DNA from: Coneutiohabitans sp964457925
Lineage (GTDB): Bacteria > Zhuqueibacterota > Zhuqueibacteria > Zhuqueibacterales > Zhuqueibacteraceae
DNA: 64,000 nt
Direction: 5' to 3'
Assembly (NCBI GenBank): GCA_964457925.1
Contig: CAYWGH010000016.1
Span: 62,001-126,000, forward strand
Shown: piece after piece, positions 51,988 to 61,337 of the stretch
How the letters are laid out: each line of letters begins with the position of its first letter
Numbering within the stretch: position 1 is the first letter of the stretch
The notes under the pieces: generated by a model
Told to the model about the DNA's origin: nothing
The model's database searches: none
The model's input: the letters and a program-made list of their open reading frames with translations, nothing else
Position numbers and translations under genes: made by a program

Positions 51988-52139
51988 AACAAATGGTGAG
52001 CGCTTGTGGATATTTCGCATCCAGAAGCAAAGCCCGAACGAACATCATAATGCAATCTCGCCCGCGGCTTTTGTGAACCCGGTCGGTGAGCGAAAATCAG
52101 ATTGGAAGTTTTAGTTGAAGATTGTGTTGGCAAACAAAC

Positions 52140-53060
52140 ATGGCGAACAGAAAAAGCACAATGCCGCGCATTATTTCCATCTCACGGCGTACCGATATTC
52201 CCGCCTACTATGCCGACTGGTTCATGCAGCAAATCGAGCAGGGTGAAGTTGTCTACCCCAATCCGATAAGTTTTAAACCTGTTCGCCTTTCTTTGCAACC
52301 TGAGCATGTTTTGTTCATGGTGTTTTGGACGCGCAATCCTCATCCGCTCGAAAAGCATCTCGACCGGCTCGATCAACTTTATGATCGGGCTTACTATTTT
52401 CATTTTACCATCAACGGCCTGCCCAAAACATTGGAGACCAATAACCCGCCGCTTGATTTTGCCGTCGCAACGTTTCACCGTTTCGCCGCGCGTTACCCCG
52501 GGCAAATTTTTTGGCGTTATGATCCAATCGTGTTGTCCGATCAGACGCCGGGCGGCTATCACATGCAGAAGTTCGGTGAGTTGGCGGAACGATTGCGCGG
52601 CGCCACCACACGCTGTTATTTTTCATTTGTCAATTGGTACCAGAAGGTGCAGCGCAACTTTGCCAGGGCGAGCCGGCAGTACGGCTTATCCTTTCGTGAT
52701 GCGGAGTTGAGTGAACGGCTTGTCCTTGTTCGACAGCTTGCTGGGCTGGCCGCAGCGAACGGCATGCAGCTTTATTCCTGTTGCCAGGATGAGCTTTGTG
52801 AAATTCCGCTCGTAGAAAAAGCCCATTGCGTTGATCTAGAAATCATACGGCAAATTGCGCCGGAGCGTTATCGCATGTTGAAAGCAACGCCCACACGCGA
52901 CGATTGCGGTTGTTTTGAAAGCCGCGATTTAGGCTATTATGATAGCTGTCCGCACGGTTGTATCTATTGCTACGCCAATCTTGATCGCGGCAAGGCCAAG
53001 GATTTTCATGATCAGTATCTCCGAAGCAGGGTTCTGCCATATGATGGCCGCACTAATTGA
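52140..53060 (+). CDS. DUF1848 family protein with C-terminal radical-SAM-like CxxxCxxC
   Basis: A 306-residue protein of the DUF1848 family: IISISRRTDIPAYYADWFM near the N-terminus, VFWTRNPHPL, YDRAYYFHFTINGL and IFWRYDPIVLSD. Near the C-terminus it carries C-x-C (Cys266, Cys268) and CPHGCIYC (Cys280, Cys284, Cys287), a CxxxCxxC spacing that resembles a radical SAM cluster motif placed at the end rather than the start of the domain. Function is unknown; the family's clear conservation supports a real gene. The ATG at 52140 is preferred over an upstream one at 52122. A terminator follows immediately. Confidence 0.85.
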   Translation: MANRKSTMPRIISISRRTDIPAYYADWFMQQIEQGEVVYPNPISFKPVRLSLQPEHVLFMVFWTRNPHPLEKHLDRLDQLYDRAYYFHFTINGLPKTLETNNPPLDFAVATFHRFAARYPGQIFWRYDPIVLSDQTPGGYHMQKFGELAERLRGATTRCYFSFVNWYQKVQRNFARASRQYGLSFRDAELSERLVLVRQLAGLAAANGMQLYSCCQDELCEIPLVEKAHCVDLEIIRQIAPERYRMLKATPTRDDCGCFESRDLGYYDSCPHGCIYCYANLDRGKAKDFHDQYLRSRVLPYDGRTN

Positions 53061-53061
53061 T

Positions 53062-53098
53062 AAGGCCCGGCGACGGCATTTTCGTCGCGGGCCTTTTT
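53062..53098 (+). terminator. Intrinsic terminator after the DUF1848 gene
   Basis: AAGGCCCGGCGACG (53062-53075) pairs with CGTCGCGGGCCTT (53083-53095) with one bulge and is followed by a T-rich run (TTTTTAAT). It lies one base after the stop codon and may also serve the convergent gene ending at 53164. Confidence 0.7.
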
Positions 53099-53163
53099 AA
53101 TATCAAAACGAATTTCTAAAAGGTGCCGCGTTGGGCTTTCTGGAAATGGTTTTCACGAAAGAG

Positions 53164-54189
53164 TCAAATCTCGCCGTGCGGCCGGCGATGCGCGAACGTT
53201 TCATTCCAAATGAATAATTTTTGCTCACGCAACTTCTTGAAAAAATCCTCGCTCAGTTGGCCGCGCACAATGGTCTTTTTGTCTTTTTGATCAATGTTGA
53301 TGCTGTTCAACGCATCAACTGCCGGACGATCCTCTGCAACCGAGAGTTTTGCCGCGGCCAGCCCTCCCCGCATTAAATCGACCAAAAGCTTGCTGGTCTC
53401 CGGCTTGCCGCAGTCAATTTCACCCGCGAACGTCACGCCTTTTTCAACGCGCGCTGAGAATGCCACGGCATTCACATCTTCAAACTTGGGGAACTGCTGT
53501 CGTAATTCCTCGAGAACGTGTCCGGCCTTCTTCATGTCTTCCGTAATCTCGACTGCAAACCAGAATTGATCGCCATAGCTCACTTTCTTTTCCAATTCCG
53601 CGAGCATGTTTGCCGGCACACCGCGCGTCTCTGGTTTCTCACCTTGCAACAGAGCCACGATCCAATCACGATCGCCGGCATATAACGTTTTGGCGTCGGC
53701 GAAGCACCATGCCCGGTTATCACTGCCGTTGACGGACGTATAAATTATATGCGCGCCAATCGTTTCCTCCTGCCAGGGCAGATCCTGTTTTTCCTCAAGG
53801 CTTTTCTGTTTCAGATAATCTTTGAGACGTTGTTCATCAAATTTGCCATGAACGATGACACAGAAATCCTGCTCTGCCTTTGGCGCGAGTGCGGCGCCAA
53901 CCAAAATTGTATGAATATCGCGGCGTGGGTCGAAGCCCGTGGCGGTTTTGAATTCTTCGATATCCCTGTCGCGCCATTCCTCGTGCATGCGTTCTTCCAG
54001 CGCCTGCAATATTTCTTCTGCCAGCGGTGACTGCGCAATTTTGCTGACATTACTGTAAAAAATCATGGAGCTCGCCGCCGGCAGATGTTTAAAGTCTTCG
54101 CGCGCCGCCAGCGGAATTTCTGTTTGCTTACGCTGGCAAGCCGTGATGGCGAGAAAGGCAAACAGCACAAAGAAAAATCGGTTTCGCAT
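53164..54189 (-). CDS. Lipoprotein, unknown function
   Basis: A 341-residue lipoprotein (lipobox ITAC, Cys18). The mature part is a soluble alpha/beta domain with recurring patterns such as HLPAASSMIFYSNVSKIAQSPLAEEIL, FCVIVHGKFDEQRLKDYLKQ, AWCFADAKTLYAGDRDWIVALLQG and FWFAVEITEDMKKAGHVLEELRQQFP. That layout resembles the DUF3352-like or similar periplasmic families, not firmly. It follows the ABC permease gene by 12 bases on the minus strand and is probably co-transcribed with the transporter genes. Direct functional evidence is absent. Confidence 0.7.
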   Translation of the reverse strand: MRNRFFFVLFAFLAITACQRKQTEIPLAAREDFKHLPAASSMIFYSNVSKIAQSPLAEEILQALEERMHEEWRDRDIEEFKTATGFDPRRDIHTILVGAALAPKAEQDFCVIVHGKFDEQRLKDYLKQKSLEEKQDLPWQEETIGAHIIYTSVNGSDNRAWCFADAKTLYAGDRDWIVALLQGEKPETRGVPANMLAELEKKVSYGDQFWFAVEITEDMKKAGHVLEELRQQFPKFEDVNAVAFSARVEKGVTFAGEIDCGKPETSKLLVDLMRGGLAAAKLSVAEDRPAVDALNSINIDQKDKKTIVRGQLSEDFFKKLREQKLFIWNETFAHRRPHGEI

Positions 54190-54201
54190 GGAAGGGTCTC
54201 C

Positions 54202-55029
54202 CTAAAAATTTTTGCGTTTAAAAGAAAAAACTGCCAGGCCAAAGAAAAAAAGGCCGATGAGCAGCGAATGCCAGAGCGGCACCCAGCTTGCCACCGGTTC
54301 GCCCATCACCGTTTCCGTTACCATTTTTCCAAGTTCGAACGTGCGGGGGGTGATGTAATAAAGCCCGTCAACAAGCCATTGATAGATTTTTTCAGAGAGC
54401 AAGGCATAAATTTGATTGCGCTTGAACAGAAACGGGCTGAAGAACGTGATCAAATATGCGCCCATGATCGTGACGGCCGAGTTTTGCAGCGTCACGCCCA
54501 GAAAAACCATGAAGCCGTACAACACTGCAAAGGTTGCGGTGATCATCACGCCGCTGAGCAAAAACGGCCAATGCCACATGCCGGTTTTGAGCGAGAGAAT
54601 CAGCCAGGCCCCGCCGATCAAATAGAACACGTTAAAGCTGACAATCGCGAGGGCGCCGAGAAAACGCCCAAACAACAGCCGTTCGCGTGAAATTGGTTTG
54701 GCCAGCAGCCAGTCAATGTTGCCCTTGTCCAGCATGTTGGGCACGAGGCTGGCGGTTGCGAAGATCGAAAAAAACAAACCGCCGGTGAACAATGCGCCCG
54801 CCAATACCGATTCGATGCCAATGACGAATTTATCCACGCTGACATCAATGCCCTCGGCCTCTTTGCCGAAAAGCGAGAGTGAGGCTATCGCGCCGTCAAC
54901 CGCATCGACATTCAAAGCCAGCAGCAAAACGGCCAGCACGATGGAAGAGACAATAAAAAAACCGATAAAGGTTTTGCGCGCAAGCGATTCACGGAACGTG
55001 TAATAACAAACGGCCCAGAGCTGATTCAT
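54202..55029 (-). CDS. ABC-2-type transporter permease
   Basis: A 275-residue integral membrane protein with about six hydrophobic helices: near residues 18-40, 81-102, 122-150, 155-175, 182-200 and 250-272. The stretch NMLDKGNIDWLLAKPISRERLLFGRFLGA is characteristic of ABC-2 permeases. The start codon overlaps the stop of the ATPase gene by four bases, implying translational coupling. The substrate is unknown. Confidence 0.88.
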   Translation of the reverse strand: MNQLWAVCYYTFRESLARKTFIGFFIVSSIVLAVLLLALNVDAVDGAIASLSLFGKEAEGIDVSVDKFVIGIESVLAGALFTGGLFFSIFATASLVPNMLDKGNIDWLLAKPISRERLLFGRFLGALAIVSFNVFYLIGGAWLILSLKTGMWHWPFLLSGVMITATFAVLYGFMVFLGVTLQNSAVTIMGAYLITFFSPFLFKRNQIYALLSEKIYQWLVDGLYYITPRTFELGKMVTETVMGEPVASWVPLWHSLLIGLFFFGLAVFSFKRKNF

Positions 55030-56003
55030 GATTTACCCTCCTGTGTTTTCGCTGCGGCAGCGGAAAAGACCATGTTTAAGTCTGTGGTGTCCGTGCCCTG
55101 AATCGTTTGAAAAAAACTTTCTTCGAGCGTTTGCCGGTGCGGAATGATGGCCTGAATCAAGGTATGATGCTGGCGCAACAGATCGATAATTTCATTCAAC
55201 GGCTCGGGGCCGGATACCACGAGATCGAGATGGCCGTTGTTGGCCTCGGCAAAGCTGGCGCGTGCACGAATTTGCTGCATCAATGCGGCATCTTTCACGG
55301 AGGCCTGCAAGCGATAGCGCTGATCTGAAATCGTCAACTCCTGTACCGTGCCCTGGCGCAGCAATATACCCTTGTTAAGAATGGCGACTTCGTCACAGAT
55401 CATCTCGACTTCGGAGAGCAGATGAGAGTTGATGAAAACCGTTTTGCCTTGCGCTTTGAGTTCGACCAGCAGATCGCGAATCTCCTTGCGGCCAATGGGA
55501 TCGACGCCGTCCGTAGGCTCGTCGAGAATGATCAACTCGGGATCGTGCAGCAGGGCTTGCGCAATGCCCAGACGCTGCAACATGCCCTTGCTGTATTTTT
55601 TTGTACGCGAATCACGCCATTCCCACATCTTAACACGCTTGAGTAACAATTCGGCGCGTTTCAATCGCTCGGTTTTGCTCGCCATGCCGCTCAACCGGCC
55701 ACAATAATCGAGCAGCGCCGCGCCGCTGAGAAATTCCGGGAAGCGGTGGTTTTCAGGAAGGTAGCCCACGCGCGTGCGCGCCTCGGGATTTGCGACGGAA
55801 ATACCGAACAGCGTGGCGTTGCCGCTGTCCGCGCGCTGCAAACCAAGCAGAATTTTTATAAAGGTAGTTTTGCCGGCGCCGTTCGGGCCGAGCAAGCCGA
55901 AGATTTTGCCAGGCGCGACGGTCAGGCTGACATTCTGCAAAGCTTTAACGCGGCCACGATTGAAATGGCGTGTTAAGTTTTGCGTTGCGATAATGGGGGG
56001 CAT
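55026..56003 (-). CDS. ABC transporter ATP-binding protein
   Basis: A 325-residue ATPase of the ABC-2 (gliding/drug/antibiotic-type) class. Walker A is GPNGAGKT (residues 39-46), the signature motif reads YSKGMLQRLGIAQAL, Walker B is LIILDEPTDG and the H-loop segment is FINSHLLSEVE. A C-terminal ~90-residue extension carries no recognised domain. It is upstream of the permease (4-base overlap) and the lipoprotein on the minus strand, forming a three-gene operon. Confidence 0.93.
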   Translation of the reverse strand: MPPIIATQNLTRHFNRGRVKALQNVSLTVAPGKIFGLLGPNGAGKTTFIKILLGLQRADSGNATLFGISVANPEARTRVGYLPENHRFPEFLSGAALLDYCGRLSGMASKTERLKRAELLLKRVKMWEWRDSRTKKYSKGMLQRLGIAQALLHDPELIILDEPTDGVDPIGRKEIRDLLVELKAQGKTVFINSHLLSEVEMICDEVAILNKGILLRQGTVQELTISDQRYRLQASVKDAALMQQIRARASFAEANNGHLDLVVSGPEPLNEIIDLLRQHHTLIQAIIPHRQTLEESFFQTIQGTDTTDLNMVFSAAAAKTQEGKS

Positions 56004-56132
56004 ACAAGCTCCTGTTTAGTGGCAGAGCTTGTACGTGCAAGAACGACTTTTGGTTACAGGCGAATTTGGCGGGATTAATCGCCGAAAACGGCGGCGGTAA
56101 TGCGCAAAGCTATGATACCCGAATATCGCTAT

Positions 56133-56750
56133 TTAGGCGCGCGACCGCGCAGTTTTGAGTTTGCGCATGCCGTAAAGCAGCAACAACAGGGCGCCGGGAA
56201 GTAGCACTACCAGCACGATCAGCCAGTCCGGCGTACCGAACAACGCGCCGATCCAAACCAGAGAAGCAAAGCGAAAGGCGCGCCCCACCAACCCGGCCAG
56301 GGCAAAGTGATACTTGTTATATTTTGAAGAGATGGCATATAAACGCAGCGGCTCGGATGAAATCGGCAGAAAGGAGGCAATGGCGATAATCGAGAAGGGA
56401 TATTTGTCGAAGCCGGCGAACAGCTTTGATACCAGCTTGATGTCTTTCACATCGAGCATTTTGCCCCGGCGGACGATGAAATCATAGATGGCGTATTCCA
56501 ATAGAAATGCAAAAAATGTCGCCGCGGTTGCAACCGCGATCACAGACAGGCCATCGGTTGATTGGCTTGCTAATAGCACCAACACATTCACCGGCACTGG
56601 AAAAAATGCGCAAGCAACGCTGATGAGCGCGAACAAGACGGGCAATCCATAAAATTGTTCGGTGAAAACCCCGGCCCGCGCAATCAAAATGAGAACGCCC
56701 CACGCCAAAATCACAGGAGCCGCACGCAGAATCTTTTCGCGTAGTGCCAT
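56133..56750 (-). CDS. Small integral membrane protein, VTT/SNARE-associated-like
   Basis: A 205-residue protein with about five membrane helices: APVILAWGVLILIARAG, LPVLFALISVACAFFPVPVNVLVLLAS, FFAFLLEYAIYDFIV, YPFSIIAIASFLPI and LIVLVVLLPGALLLLLYG. The pattern of a central charged loop and a later IASFLPISSEPLRLYA resembles VTT-type membrane proteins but is not definitive. I start at the ATG at 56750: the longer open frame upstream runs across the terminator at 56841-56883, which argues against it. Confidence 0.7.
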   Translation of the reverse strand: MALREKILRAAPVILAWGVLILIARAGVFTEQFYGLPVLFALISVACAFFPVPVNVLVLLASQSTDGLSVIAVATAATFFAFLLEYAIYDFIVRRGKMLDVKDIKLVSKLFAGFDKYPFSIIAIASFLPISSEPLRLYAISSKYNKYHFALAGLVGRAFRFASLVWIGALFGTPDWLIVLVVLLPGALLLLLYGMRKLKTARSRA

Positions 56751-56840
56751 GAATGCCGCTTTCGTATGATGTGAGTCTGTGCAAAAGAATAGCGCGAAGA
56801 TACGAAAGCTTTTTTCTTTTCTAAAGCCTTTTTTCAAGGC

Positions 56841-56883
56841 AAAAAAGCCTCGCTCACCTTGATTCGTTTCATGAGCGAGGCTT
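56841..56883 (-). terminator. Intrinsic terminator for the VWA operon, minus strand
   Basis: On the minus strand, AAGCCTCGCTCA (56883-56872) pairs exactly with TGAGCGAGGCTT (56856-56845) and is followed by TTTT. It lies 24 bases after the stop codon of the gene ending at 56908 and closes the T9SS-cargo run. Confidence 0.75.
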
Positions 56884-56907
56884 GAGAATTTCACAAAAAT
56901 GATCGGG

Positions 56908-58932
56908 TCAACGCAACAACACCATCCGTTTCATCTGCTTCATGCCTTCGACTTCCAAAACGCAGAAATACACGCCCGAGGCCATCACGGTTCCAAATTC
57001 ATCCAAGCCATCCCAAACAACGCTGTGCGTACCCGCATTTTGATCGGCATCAATCAATACGCGCACCAGCTTGCCGTTGAGATCATAGATTTTCAGCGTA
57101 ACGCGCGCCGGGCCTTCGTTCAAAACATACGTGAGGCGCGTTTTGGGGTTGAAAGGATTGGGATAATTCTGCAGCAGCACAAAAGTCGCGGGCGGTGCAA
57201 AAACTTCATGCGAAGATTCTGCGACGCTGGTAGGCGGCGGGCCCGGATCGGTGAAACTCGTGAACGGTGTGAGAATACCGTAAAGCAGGCTCAGGCGAAT
57301 GACTTCTTTTTTCCATTCTTCCCATTGATTTGAGCCGTGCGGCACGCCTGCCATCAACACCAGCAGCGCGTCGATTTTGTATTTTGCCCACATGCGCGGC
57401 AGAAAACGATTCGTCAGCGAGTCTGCGGTGAAATTCACGCTGTAATCATAGCGCACCGGCGTTCCGGCGCCATCGCCAAGTAACGTCACATTCGCCGGGC
57501 CGGGGTGGGCGTAGCGTCCCAACACCACGAGCTGCTCGCCGACATAAATGTCCGGCAACTGTAACGGATACACTTCGCTCGCCACCGCCGGCGTGAAATC
57601 GATGCGAATGTTCTGCAACAACGGATTGCGAATTTTACTGTAAAATGCGCTGATGCGACTGGTAACCTCATCGTTGCCTAAGAACTCGGCGATACCGTTG
57701 TTGTTCGCGGCAACTTGAGTAAGCAAAGCTTCATTCACATCGGCGCCAATGCCAAATACGAAAATGCGCACGTTATGCGTGTTGGCGTTGATGACCGCCT
57801 GTTGATCGAGCGAGGCAATGCCATCGGTGATGAAGATGATGATGTTGGCCGTGGTGTCGCTCATGTCCTGGCTCAAGCCGGACAGCAAAGCCGCCTGCAA
57901 GTTTGTGCCGCCCGTGGCTTGAATTTGATTGATGAAATTGCGCGCGGCGGTAATTTCACCGTCTGTTGCAGGTACGGGATTCGAGCGGAATTTTGTAACA
58001 GATGAGTTGAATTTGATCACATTGAAGCGGTCGCTCGCGTTCAAATGATCGACGGTGAAAAGCGCAGCCGCTTTCGCTTGTTCAATTTTTTGCCCGGACA
58101 TGCTGCCGGAAACGTCAATAATGAATGTGAAGACTTTGTCAATAATTTCTTCCTGTGAGGTATTTGGATCCGGCTCCGCCAGCATGATGAAAAAGCCCTC
58201 TTCGTTCTGTGGTTTGTGAGAGAGTAAAAACACGCCCAGATCCGTCTGGCTGACTTGATAATTCACCACAAAGTTGCGGTTGGCCGGCAGATTCTCTTGA
58301 GAAAAGAAAAGCGCGGCCATGCTGTCGCTGAAGCTGCTCGCCACCGCGCCGTGGGAAGGATTCGACAACCCGACAAGATTGCGCTCCGAGCGCAGATGCA
58401 GATCGAGCGCAAAGCTCTCCAGCGGCCGTTGTGCAAACGCTTTCAAATCGAGTGGGTAATCATAAACCACTTGCCCGTTGCGATAATCCAGCAGTTCGAT
58501 GTAAGTGAGTTCGACGATAAGAGTCGAGTCTGGCGGCAGCGAGTCTGTAAAGGCGAATAAAAACGGCGCCTCACCAAGATAATCAAGAAAAAAACGATCA
58601 ACGTCGCCGCCGGGATCGATGATGCCGCTGGAATCTTGCGGCGCGCCGGTGATTTGCGCCGTGCGCCACGCGCCTCCAATTTTCCAGCGAAACTGAATCA
58701 CGCTGGCATTGACATCTGTGGGAAAGCCATATTGTAGCCCAATATGCCGCCGCCAGGGATTCACGAAGGTTTGTTGTGTGACCGTCGCGGCGACTTGGTT
58801 GTTGATGTCTGCTGTGACCATCACCTGTTGCGGCTGCAAATAGCTCGACGCCTGGCCTTTGATTTTCATAATACCGTCGGCAAAGGCGGGCAGGGCGGCG
58901 AGCAGCAGAAAGGGAAGTAGAAGTTTTTTCAT
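56908..58932 (-). CDS. VIT/VWA-domain secreted protein with T9SS-type C-terminus
   Basis: A 674-residue protein. The ATG at 58932 starts a signal peptide (KLLLPFLLLAALPAFA). A VIT-like beta region (about 25-150) precedes a VWA domain (about 255-430) whose metal-ion-dependent adhesion site is intact: DVSGSMSG, then TNLQ and ITDGIASLD. The C-terminal tail has NYPNPFNPKT, VTLKIYDLNGKLVRVL and ASGVYFCVLEVEG, a T9SS type A pattern. Expected to be displayed on the cell surface for adhesion or complex assembly. The gene is last in a minus-strand run with two sister VWA genes and a DNRLRE gene and is followed by a strong terminator. Confidence 0.88.
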   Translation of the reverse strand: MKKLLLPFLLLAALPAFADGIMKIKGQASSYLQPQQVMVTADINNQVAATVTQQTFVNPWRRHIGLQYGFPTDVNASVIQFRWKIGGAWRTAQITGAPQDSSGIIDPGGDVDRFFLDYLGEAPFLFAFTDSLPPDSTLIVELTYIELLDYRNGQVVYDYPLDLKAFAQRPLESFALDLHLRSERNLVGLSNPSHGAVASSFSDSMAALFFSQENLPANRNFVVNYQVSQTDLGVFLLSHKPQNEEGFFIMLAEPDPNTSQEEIIDKVFTFIIDVSGSMSGQKIEQAKAAALFTVDHLNASDRFNVIKFNSSVTKFRSNPVPATDGEITAARNFINQIQATGGTNLQAALLSGLSQDMSDTTANIIIFITDGIASLDQQAVINANTHNVRIFVFGIGADVNEALLTQVAANNNGIAEFLGNDEVTSRISAFYSKIRNPLLQNIRIDFTPAVASEVYPLQLPDIYVGEQLVVLGRYAHPGPANVTLLGDGAGTPVRYDYSVNFTADSLTNRFLPRMWAKYKIDALLVLMAGVPHGSNQWEEWKKEVIRLSLLYGILTPFTSFTDPGPPPTSVAESSHEVFAPPATFVLLQNYPNPFNPKTRLTYVLNEGPARVTLKIYDLNGKLVRVLIDADQNAGTHSVVWDGLDEFGTVMASGVYFCVLEVEGMKQMKRMVLLR

Positions 58933-59159
58933 GAGACTTGCCTTAACTGTTTTCAAACGAATTTTCAGACAAGCAAGACATTGAATGCTTTCGAACGGTA
59001 CGAAAGAAACAGGCAAAACCATTTAATTGCATCATGCGTTTACCCGTTGGCCGCCTTGATCCGTGGGAAGGAGATACGGCTATTTTCGCTCACAGAACTA
59101 AAACCATGAATTTTTTCCCCTCAACCCGGATGGTGCTTGAGTTCGAAGAGCCAACGCCT

Positions 59160-61319
59160 CTACTTGATCATCAGCAACTTCACCGAGTATCTTTGCGCGT
59201 GCGTCTGTAGAACGGCGTAATATGTTCCCGTGGCAAGCGTTTGCCCGGCAGCGTTGCGGCCGTCCCAGGTGAATTGGAACAAGCGGTTTTCCGCCTCGAC
59301 ATTCACGTCATACACACGCACAATTTGTCCCGTGACGTTGTAGATGCGCAAAGAGACCTCACCGGACTTGAGATTTGACGGCAAGCGCAAACGCAATGTC
59401 GTTGCGGCATTAAAGGGATTGGGATACGCTTGCAGAACCGAGTCTGCCGGCGCCTCTTCACGCGCAAAAACCGAAGTCGGCGGCACCAGCACGGTTTCAT
59501 CCTTGCAGTCCGTGCAAACTTTGACGGTATCGTTCGGCTCCAGCGCGAGAAAGGCGGTGTAGCGCGAGAGCACGCGTTCGCGCACACTGGTATCAATAAT
59601 CTCGCGTATCATCTCATTCGAAGGCGAAGGTTGTGCCTCCAGCGATGCGATGTGATTGCCAATCCAGATTTCCTCTGCAAGCGTGTCTGCTGCGGCCATT
59701 TCATTTTCGGTGAGGTTAATGACGCGCGAAAACGGCGCGCCGCGATAAAATCCCGACGCTTCAATCACAAAAGGAAACTCCCCGGCGAATTTTCCCACTT
59801 GCAGAATCGGCCGGTCGAGATAAACGGCGTGGTTCGTGCTGTTGCCCAATGCAAACCGGCCATAACAAAAGCCGCCGCCGAGCGTGGTGTGAAGATCAAA
59901 AACATCGATGAAACCGCTGAGCGACTGCGAGGCCCCAGTCAGCAGAGCAGAAAATGAATTGCCGGCTTGGTTCAGCCTGATGTAGCTGCCGACCGTGCGG
60001 CGCGCGAGATTTTCGTAGAAGTATTCATTGCCAAAGTAGTATCTGCCGCCATTCCAGTAGGAGGCCGTGTTGTTGCCGGCGAAATCTGCAATATGAATCG
60101 GAGGAACGGGATCGAGGTTTCGTAACAGATCTTCAAGCAAAGGGTTGGCCACCAGAAAATAGCCGGCTTGATCAGAGCAGGCAAGCAACAGCAGGCTGCC
60201 ATCATTGCCCTGTTGCTTGACGAAATCAATGCCGTTGGAGAGCAGCGCCGGAAGGTTGCTGTAACTCGCGATGGGCTGGGCGCCGGCATTGGCAAACGCC
60301 TGCGCCACACCCGCGGAATCGGCCGCGAACCAATGCTCACCAGCGCGCTGAATCGTGGCGCGGGAAAAGATGAGATTGAAGGAGTCGCCGGCCGTGAAGC
60401 TGGTTTGCAGCATGGTCTTGACGCCGGCAAGCACCTCGGCGGGCGTGATGGTACTCTTGCTGGCGTCATAATCGAACAGAATTGCCACTTTTTTTGCAGC
60501 TTGCAAGTCAAGCGCTTGCGAAGGCAGCAACGCTAGTTGATAGATGCCTTCATCATTGTTTTGAAGTTTGCTCACAAACACGCCGTTTTGCATGGGCGAG
60601 TCGAGCGCAAAGTTGAGTGAAATGGCCACCGCCTCGGTGGGAATCTCGGCGCGCACATAATCGCCGAAGATGGAGTCTTGTTGCGCCATGAACGGCAGAT
60701 CAGGGAATTCCTGCAAACGCGGATTGACCCAATCCGTGTGAGGCCAGAACAGCAGATGGAAAACCGACAACGGCGTGCGTGACGTGCGCAGCAGATTGGT
60801 GGGCAAGCCGGCGATCACTGAAGTCGGCTGCCATTGCGCCGGCATCAAGTACGTTAGCTTGATCTTGCGCGTCTTGTTACCCCGCATGGGATAGATGCGC
60901 AGTTCGTAACTGTTCTCGTCATTCTTGAACAGAATGGCGGGATCGCGGCGGCGCTTGACGATGTCTTCATAAATCGAAGAGGCTGTCCAGCGATCCATGA
61001 TTAAGGCACGCATGATTTGATCATCCACCCACAGCCAGAGATCGTGTACGATCGCCTCTTTGGGCAAATCAAAAAAGAACTGCACCTCCACACTGTCACT
61101 GGCGCTGAAGCCCAAATTGCGCGCCGAAAAAGTGAGGTACAAGCCATACTCCATGTAAATGCCCTGCGGTTTGATCGAGATAACAGCCTGCTCGATCGTG
61201 CCTTGGCCGGCACGCCAGGTTTGTTGCGGATGCTGGATGTAGAGATATTCGTAAGCCTGTGCCATGTTGCTCAAGACCAGGAGTCCGAGCACAATCAACA
61301 TTTTTCTTAACGTTTGCAT
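59160..61319 (-). CDS. VIT/VWA-type secreted protein, divergent VWA, T9SS-type C-terminus
   Basis: A 719-residue protein. GGAGG precedes the ATG at 61319 and a signal peptide follows (LIVLGLLVLSNMAQA). The VIT domain is clear: FFFDLPKEAIVHDLWLWVDDQIM...MDRWTASSIYEDIVKRRRDPAILF...YELRIYPMRGNKTRKIKLTYL. The VWA-like part begins VAILFDYDASKSTIT; DASKS preserves the DxSxS spacing, but the surrounding motif is less typical than in its neighbours and the TDG step is not recognisable. The T9SS-type tail reads AYPNPFNAATTLRLRLP...VSLRIYNVTGQIVRVY. Spacing to the DNRLRE gene upstream is 18 bases. Confidence 0.82.
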   Translation of the reverse strand: MQTLRKMLIVLGLLVLSNMAQAYEYLYIQHPQQTWRAGQGTIEQAVISIKPQGIYMEYGLYLTFSARNLGFSASDSVEVQFFFDLPKEAIVHDLWLWVDDQIMRALIMDRWTASSIYEDIVKRRRDPAILFKNDENSYELRIYPMRGNKTRKIKLTYLMPAQWQPTSVIAGLPTNLLRTSRTPLSVFHLLFWPHTDWVNPRLQEFPDLPFMAQQDSIFGDYVRAEIPTEAVAISLNFALDSPMQNGVFVSKLQNNDEGIYQLALLPSQALDLQAAKKVAILFDYDASKSTITPAEVLAGVKTMLQTSFTAGDSFNLIFSRATIQRAGEHWFAADSAGVAQAFANAGAQPIASYSNLPALLSNGIDFVKQQGNDGSLLLLACSDQAGYFLVANPLLEDLLRNLDPVPPIHIADFAGNNTASYWNGGRYYFGNEYFYENLARRTVGSYIRLNQAGNSFSALLTGASQSLSGFIDVFDLHTTLGGGFCYGRFALGNSTNHAVYLDRPILQVGKFAGEFPFVIEASGFYRGAPFSRVINLTENEMAAADTLAEEIWIGNHIASLEAQPSPSNEMIREIIDTSVRERVLSRYTAFLALEPNDTVKVCTDCKDETVLVPPTSVFAREEAPADSVLQAYPNPFNAATTLRLRLPSNLKSGEVSLRIYNVTGQIVRVYDVNVEAENRLFQFTWDGRNAAGQTLATGTYYAVLQTHAQRYSVKLLMIK

Positions 61320-61337
61320 AACAACCTCCTTTACAGA

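Noticed and set aside
56751..56894. N-terminal extension of the small membrane protein at 56133-56750
   Set aside because: The extension runs across a strong minus-strand terminator at 56841-56883; the ATG at 56750 precedes the first membrane helix.
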